Below are positions 59,877 to 64,000 of a DNA stretch of 64,000 nucleotides, piece after piece. Source of the stretch: Cryobacterium sp. PAMC25264. Lineage in GTDB: Bacteria > Actinomycetota > Actinomycetes > Actinomycetales > Microbacteriaceae. Each line of letters begins with the position of its first letter. Position 1 is the stretch's first letter. Both the position numbers and the translations under genes were made by a program. The notes under the pieces were generated by a model. That model was not told the origin of the DNA, searched no databases, and saw only the letters and a program-made list of their open reading frames with translations. The DNA lies in the NCBI RefSeq assembly GCF_019443325.1, contig NZ_CP080383.1:868001-932000 (forward strand). Direction: 5' to 3'.

Positions 59877-61763
59877 CTAGCGGATCGGTCCGTTGTGTTG
59901 GAGCCAGAAGTCGATCGCTGCACGCCGCGGTCGCGGGGACACAACGCTACCGTCTGGCCCGAATTCCATGACGTCGTCGGAGCCGTGCGCAACCGTCGGC
60001 CACGCGGGCAGGCCGGTTCCGTTCGGGTTGCCCGTGCGCACGAAATTGAGCCAGTACCCGCTCATCTGATCGCGGAGCCTGTAGTCGGCCTCCTGGTACA
60101 CGCTGTTGTCAACGGCACCAAGGTTGTCATACGCGTAGGCAACCTCGGCGCCGTGGTACGCGCCGAACTTCTCGAGTCCCGTGTCCGGAGGTACGTGGGA
60201 GAAGTAGTAGAGGTACGCGTCTTCCGTGCCGGTATCGGTTTGTAGTTGTGCCCAGAGGAGCATCGCACGTGTCATGACGCTGTCTGTCTGGGCTCTCAGA
60301 GACGAATCGAGGACCTGCTGCTCGGTTTCGCCCGGGTAGAGCCCGAGGAAGCGCTCCGAGTTGTTGCCGTAGGTCTGTTGGACGGACGCCTGATATTCGG
60401 ACACGCTGATCTGTGGCGGGCTTGCGAGGGCCAGCGACGCTTCGTCTGCGTTGCTTCCCACGAGAGTGGGAACATCCAGCTGCTCTCCCGAGGCGTAGAT
60501 CTCCGCGGCCGCCTTTTCGAGTACGTACCCGTCGACGGAAGGCCGCCAGTGACCGGCAAGTGAGTCCGATGCATCCAGGATTTGCTCGACGGACATGTCG
60601 CGCATGTCCTGTAGGGATGCGTTGCCAAGTGCCGTGCTGACGCGCCGCCCTGCCTCCTCCGCCGCCTCACGTGTATCGAACTGGTCGCCGGCTTCTGTGT
60701 CGCCAGTGGTGCCCAGGCACGCGCCGCTGCCGCCGATGATGCCGTCGACCAAACCTTCCGCAAGTGGTGTCGCTCCCAGAATGCACACGCTCTCGCCGCC
60801 TGCGGACTCTCCTGCGACGGTCACACGGTCCGGGTCGCCTCCGAAGCCGGCGATGTTGTCTCGAATCCACTGCAGGGCGGCGATTTGGTCGAGAAGACCA
60901 TAGCTGCCTGAGGCGCCATAGTCCGACTCGGCGGCGAGATCCGGATGCGAGAAGAACCCAAGTACTCCCAACCGGTAGTCGATCGTGACGGTGATCACGT
61001 CGCCCCGAGAGGCCAGAGCTTCGCCATCGTACAGAGGCAGCGCACCGGATCCGGTGGCGAAGCCCCCGCCAGGAATGTAGACAAGGACTGGTCGCGGCAC
61101 CGAGGCGGATGCCGAGCTACGCCAGATATTGAGGGACAGGCTCTCCTCACTCACTGGATACGGGTTGAGGAACGTGTCCTCGAGCGGCATATCGACGACC
61201 TGCGAGAGCGCTCGGGTGAGGAACCGGGACGTGCCTTGGACGGGTGCGGATGAGAAGCGGTCCGCGGTGAAGACCTCCGTGCGCGCCGTGAGTGGCTCCG
61301 GAGCCAGCCAGCGCAGATCACCCACCGGAGGCTGGGCATACGGGATCCCGGCGAAGATCTCCACCGCACGATCGTCATTGGTCACACCACGAACGGGGCC
61401 GTCGTGCGTTGCAACAACGTCGGTGAGCAGCGGATCTGCGCCCCCGGCCTCGCGGACCATCGGCGCCGGGTAGGCAAAGAGGGCAGTTGTGAAAACGATC
61501 ACCGCGGTAAGCAGCCACGCGCCCACCTGAAGAAGAGCGTGGCCGCGAAGCCATCTTCGGGCAGCGGTGGCCGCGGCCACAATCATGACGCCCACCAACA
61601 CCCAACCCCACCACGGGCTCCGATTGAGCCACAGAAGTACGGCAGCGACGGCGGTGAGGGGGATGAGCGGCAGCCAAAACCTCATCGTTCTGGCGAACCG
61701 TGAGCGCGTGCGCTCTCCAGAGATCATCAGCGTGGCTTCGCCTGAGGTGCGACCGGTTTTCAT
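59877..61763 (-). CDS. Membrane-anchored type B carboxylesterase
   Basis: 628 aa. Three to four N-terminal membrane segments (~25-100) then a full carboxylesterase (type B) domain: GIPYAQPPVGDLRW, oxyanion IPGGGFATG, nucleophile GESAGGES, acid ADEASLAL and His GAYHGAEVAY. The catalytic domain faces outside. Second gene of a unit with the serine hydrolase (77-base gap, no terminator), so likely driven by promoter D. Confidence 0.88.
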   Translation of the reverse strand: MKTGRTSGEATLMISGERTRSRFARTMRFWLPLIPLTAVAAVLLWLNRSPWWGWVLVGVMIVAAATAARRWLRGHALLQVGAWLLTAVIVFTTALFAYPAPMVREAGGADPLLTDVVATHDGPVRGVTNDDRAVEIFAGIPYAQPPVGDLRWLAPEPLTARTEVFTADRFSSAPVQGTSRFLTRALSQVVDMPLEDTFLNPYPVSEESLSLNIWRSSASASVPRPVLVYIPGGGFATGSGALPLYDGEALASRGDVITVTIDYRLGVLGFFSHPDLAAESDYGASGSYGLLDQIAALQWIRDNIAGFGGDPDRVTVAGESAGGESVCILGATPLAEGLVDGIIGGSGACLGTTGDTEAGDQFDTREAAEEAGRRVSTALGNASLQDMRDMSVEQILDASDSLAGHWRPSVDGYVLEKAAAEIYASGEQLDVPTLVGSNADEASLALASPPQISVSEYQASVQQTYGNNSERFLGLYPGETEQQVLDSSLRAQTDSVMTRAMLLWAQLQTDTGTEDAYLYYFSHVPPDTGLEKFGAYHGAEVAYAYDNLGAVDNSVYQEADYRLRDQMSGYWLNFVRTGNPNGTGLPAWPTVAHGSDDVMEFGPDGSVVSPRPRRAAIDFWLQHNGPIR

Positions 61764-61839
61764 GATGGGCTCTTGCCTTCCGATCGAGTGTCACCGACTG
61801 CCTGCACGCCTGACTTCGACTGAGGTTCGGAATTCTGGT

Positions 61840-62961
61840 CTAGAGCGAGCAGATGGCGGTGTCGATCAGGCCGCGGAGACGGGCATCCGCTTCTACCGAC
61901 GTGGGGTTCTGAGTGACCGCAATGGCGGCGGCGCGGCCGTCCTCAGCCGCTGCCACCCGGCTGACGGTGCCGGGCACGTCGCCGCCGTGGCCCCACGCAG
62001 TCACCCCGCAGGAAAGCTCAAAGGAGATGAGCCCTAACCCATAGGCGGCACCCTCCCAGAGCGATTCGGCCGGGATCGTCTTTCGCATCTCTTCGAGCTG
62101 AGCAGCCGCCACCACGTCTCCTGTCGCGAGTGCGGAATAGAAAGTGGTGAGGTCCTCGGTGGTCGACACCATTGCGCCGGCTGCGTATCCCCAGGAGGGA
62201 TCGAAGTCCGTGAAGTCGACAGGGGAGTCGCCAAGGGGAATGTAGCTGTGAGGATGATCGCCCCGGATGACTTGTTCGCCCTGGTCCGGGAAATACGTGT
62301 CCTTGAGCCCCAGGGGGACGATGATGCGCGTATCGATCTCTTCGGCCAGTGGCCGGCCGGAGACGGCCTCGATGATCAGCCCAGCCAGGATGTAGTTTGC
62401 ATTGCTGTATTCGAAGCTGGCCCCAGGCGCGTTGGAGACCGGATGCGTGAGCGCGAGGTCGAGTGAAGCCCGAGGTGAGATGTAACGATGCTGCCATTCC
62501 AGCAGGTGGTCGCTGATGTCGCCGTCCATGTCGGGCAGCCCACTCGTGTGCTGCAATAACTGACGGACGGTGATGTCGTGTCCACTGACCTGGGGGTGCC
62601 GGACGACTCCCGGAAGGTACGTCTCGACATCTGCGTCGAGAGAAATTGCGCCCTCGCCGACCAGTTGCATCACGAGTGCGGCGGTGAAGGATTTGGTATT
62701 GCTCCCGATCCTGATCTGGCTATCGGCCCGCACCTTGTCGGGCTCGCCGAGCTCGATCACCCCGGAAGCGTAGGTGCGAACCTTCTCGTTGGAGGCGCGA
62801 ACGGCGACCAAGCCTGCGGGCCACGCGTCGACGGCCATGGTGTGCGCGAGAGCTGCGCGCACTGGGTCGCGGGGTGTCGTGTGTGGCGTGGCCCCGGACG
62901 GAAGGCCGGATAGGGCGAAGACCAGCGCGGATGCCGCGGCGATGGTGTGTGAGAGTTTCAT
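61840..62961 (-). CDS. Secreted serine hydrolase (beta-lactamase/DD-peptidase family)
   Basis: 373 aa. Signal peptide (SHTIAAASALVFALSGLPSG), SxxK as SNTKSF, YxN as YSNAN, and an HGGDVPG near the end in place of KTG, as in class C-like and DD-carboxypeptidase-type enzymes. Likely acts on peptidoglycan or on beta-lactams/esters. Directly downstream of promoter D. Confidence 0.88.
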   Translation of the reverse strand: MKLSHTIAAASALVFALSGLPSGATPHTTPRDPVRAALAHTMAVDAWPAGLVAVRASNEKVRTYASGVIELGEPDKVRADSQIRIGSNTKSFTAALVMQLVGEGAISLDADVETYLPGVVRHPQVSGHDITVRQLLQHTSGLPDMDGDISDHLLEWQHRYISPRASLDLALTHPVSNAPGASFEYSNANYILAGLIIEAVSGRPLAEEIDTRIIVPLGLKDTYFPDQGEQVIRGDHPHSYIPLGDSPVDFTDFDPSWGYAAGAMVSTTEDLTTFYSALATGDVVAAAQLEEMRKTIPAESLWEGAAYGLGLISFELSCGVTAWGHGGDVPGTVSRVAAAEDGRAAAIAVTQNPTSVEADARLRGLIDTAICSL

Positions 62962-62970
62962 GATTTCTCA

Positions 62971-63001
62971 ATGAGAAGGTATGTGCCCTGCACAGGGTCA
63001 A
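62971..63001 (-). promoter_or_regulatory. MerR-type promoter D (serine hydrolase-esterase)
   Basis: Minus strand: -35 TTGACC, 19-bp spacer, -10 TCTCAT; the ATG at 62961 lies nine bases after the -10, so the message has little or no leader. Dyad ACCcTGTG-N6-ACAtaCC. Confidence 0.65.
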
Positions 63002-63075
63002 GTGTTTGCGCTGCGTGGGGGTGAGCCGGGCAGCGTCCCTCCCGAATTGAGAGGAACACCGTTCCGGTTTGTCGC

Positions 63076-63630
63076 TCACAAGCCGAGGAGCCCGAGGATG
63101 CCGGACGCTGCGATCGCGATGACACTCGTCCAGAGCACAATCGCGACGATCTGCCACAGCATGACCCAGCCTTTCGAGACGCCTGTGCTGACGAAAAACG
63201 CGGCCGTTAGCATCGTGGGGAGGGCGAGAGGGGCGAGGATGCTGGCGCCGGGGACTCCGAACCGGACCATCCAGCGACGGAGGCGGGCCCGGCCCTTCGA
63301 GCGTCCGTTCGGCTTTGCGTCGAGCGTTTCAGGCTCGCCTGCGGGCAGCGCATGCCCGCCGGCAGCGACTAATGCGGGCTTCGCCGCACGCCGCGTGACG
63401 ACGCCTTCGCGGATCCGGGATCCCAAAAAGACCACGCCGAACACGCACAGGATGTTGCCGGTCGCGCCTGCGATTGCGGCTACCACGGGGTTGATGCCCG
63501 CGATGATGCCGAAGGCTGTGGCACCTTCGCCCTCGATATATGGGATCGCGCCGGCAACGGCGACGATCACGGGTTGGAGGATGTCGGGAACCTGCTCGAT
63601 CAAGCTCCGAAGCCACTCGTAGGTGTCCAT
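63076..63630 (-). CDS. Small multidrug export protein family (Sm_multidrug_ex)
   Basis: 184 aa. Four to five membrane segments (ILQPVIVAVAGAIPYIEGEG; IAGATGNILCVFGVVFLG; ILAPLALPTMLTAAFFVSTG) with the IPYIEGEGA motif of the small multidrug export family, plus a basic loop. GAGAGG precedes the ATG. Confidence 0.8.
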   Translation of the reverse strand: MDTYEWLRSLIEQVPDILQPVIVAVAGAIPYIEGEGATAFGIIAGINPVVAAIAGATGNILCVFGVVFLGSRIREGVVTRRAAKPALVAAGGHALPAGEPETLDAKPNGRSKGRARLRRWMVRFGVPGASILAPLALPTMLTAAFFVSTGVSKGWVMLWQIVAIVLWTSVIAIAASGILGLLGL

Positions 63631-63692
63631 GTTGAACCTCTCTGGGGATCCCGATCCGGGCCGACCGTTCGGCCGACGCGTGAGATAGCTTT

Positions 63693-63723
63693 AGCAAAGA
63701 CCGTGTTCTTGCCACAGGGTCAA
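63693..63723 (-). promoter_or_regulatory. MerR-type promoter C (export protein)
   Basis: Minus strand: -35 TTGACC, 19-bp spacer, -10 TTTGCT. Dyad ACCcTGTG-N6-ACAcGGT, the best of the six. 70-90 bases upstream of the ATG. Confidence 0.7.
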
Positions 63724-63748
63724 GCGAGCGCGACAACCCAGCGGAACC

Positions 63749-63779
63749 TTGACCCTGTGGCGGGAACATAGTTTTCAAT
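63749..63779 (+). promoter_or_regulatory. MerR-type promoter B (MerR gene itself)
   Basis: Plus strand: -35 TTGACC, 19-bp spacer, -10 TTCAAT, back to back with promoter C. Dyad ACCcTGTG-N6-ACAtaGT. It would let the regulator control itself. Confidence 0.7.
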
Positions 63780-63835
63780 GGTGATCACGAGCGCAGCCGA
63801 TGCTGCCGGCCGCCAGCGAACGATCGGAGTCTGTG

Positions 63836-64000
63836 ATGACGTGGAGCACGCGCGAGGTGGCGGAACTCGCCGGCACGACGGTGAACACGGTGCGTCATTA
63901 CCACCAGGCGGGCATGCTCGAACAGCCCGAACGAACATCCAATGGGTACAAGCAGTACGGGCCTCGCCATCTGGTGAGGCTGCTGCAGATACGTCGGCTT
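63836..64000 (+). CDS. MerR-family regulator, 3' end cut by window
   Basis: ATG with GGAG six bases upstream; 55 codons visible. STREVAELAGTTVNTVRHYH, then QAGMLEQPERTSNGYKQYGP, is a MerR winged helix. The effector domain lies outside the window. It is the probable regulator of promoters A-F, given their shared dyad with the 19-bp spacer that MerR proteins need. Confidence 0.9.
   Translation, partial: MTWSTREVAELAGTTVNTVRHYHQAGMLEQPERTSNGYKQYGPRHLVRLLQIRRL

Overview
The window is chromosomal DNA of a high-GC Gram-positive bacterium (Actinomycetota, most like Microbacteriaceae). The support is GAF-ANTAR regulators, lipoproteins with actinobacterial signal peptides, OmpR- and NarL-type two-component pairs, and actinobacterial types of IS3, IS21, IS256 and IS1182 elements. 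The genus cannot be fixed from sequence alone.

Layout. (a) 0-7 kb: end of a membrane permease, two overlapping GAF-ANTAR genes, then a complete aspartate:alanine exchange module (aspT-aspD) preceded by a 42-codon ORF that overlaps the aspT start. A decayed MocR/GntR fragment follows aspD. (b) 7.8-13.1 kb: an envelope-stress-like cluster with two COG4705-type membrane paralogues, an OmpR-family histidine kinase/response regulator pair, a PAP2 phosphatase broken by two frameshifts, and a small acidic secreted protein. (c) 13-15 kb: debris, including an IS3 fragment, a broken alpha/beta hydrolase, a lipoprotein, a DUF2255 gene and palindromes. (d) 15-42 kb: an accessory island. It holds a helicase-associated-domain protein, a metallophosphoesterase, several unknown genes, GIY-YIG and PD-(D/E)XK proteins, an OLD-like ATPase/TOPRIM nuclease, and a three-gene operon encoding a winged-helix-like protein, an SMC/Rad50-like ATPase with a zinc ribbon, and a large protein ending in a PD-(D/E)XK nuclease. 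Three IS elements (IS3, IS21, IS256) are inserted into or against island genes. The island ends at a decayed excisionase/tyrosine-recombinase pair in which the first catalytic Arg codon reads as a stop. (e) 42-64 kb: chromosomal-type genes, including MDR oxidoreductases, a class A beta-lactamase, two CPBP proteases, two SpoIIM-like proteins, an MFS pump with its TetR regulator, a DesK/DesR-type pair, several secreted hydrolases, a small multidrug export protein and the start of a MerR regulator.

Two signals stand out. First, the operon at 32.5-37.6 kb looks like a three-component ABC/SMC-ATPase conflict (anti-phage) system with an unusual architecture: nuclease domain at the C-terminus and two CxxC pairs in the coiled-coil apex. 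Second, six promoters between 43.8 and 63.8 kb share one MerR-type dyad with a 19-bp spacer, including the promoter of the MerR gene itself. They drive a SpoIIM-like protein, a CPBP protease plus beta-lactamase, a serine hydrolase plus esterase, a secreted hydrolase and an export protein. At three of them the ATG lies where transcription should start, so those mRNAs are probably leaderless. Removing IS21 or IS256 together with one copy of its target duplication restores an uninterrupted reading frame, which shows that both insertions landed in intact genes.
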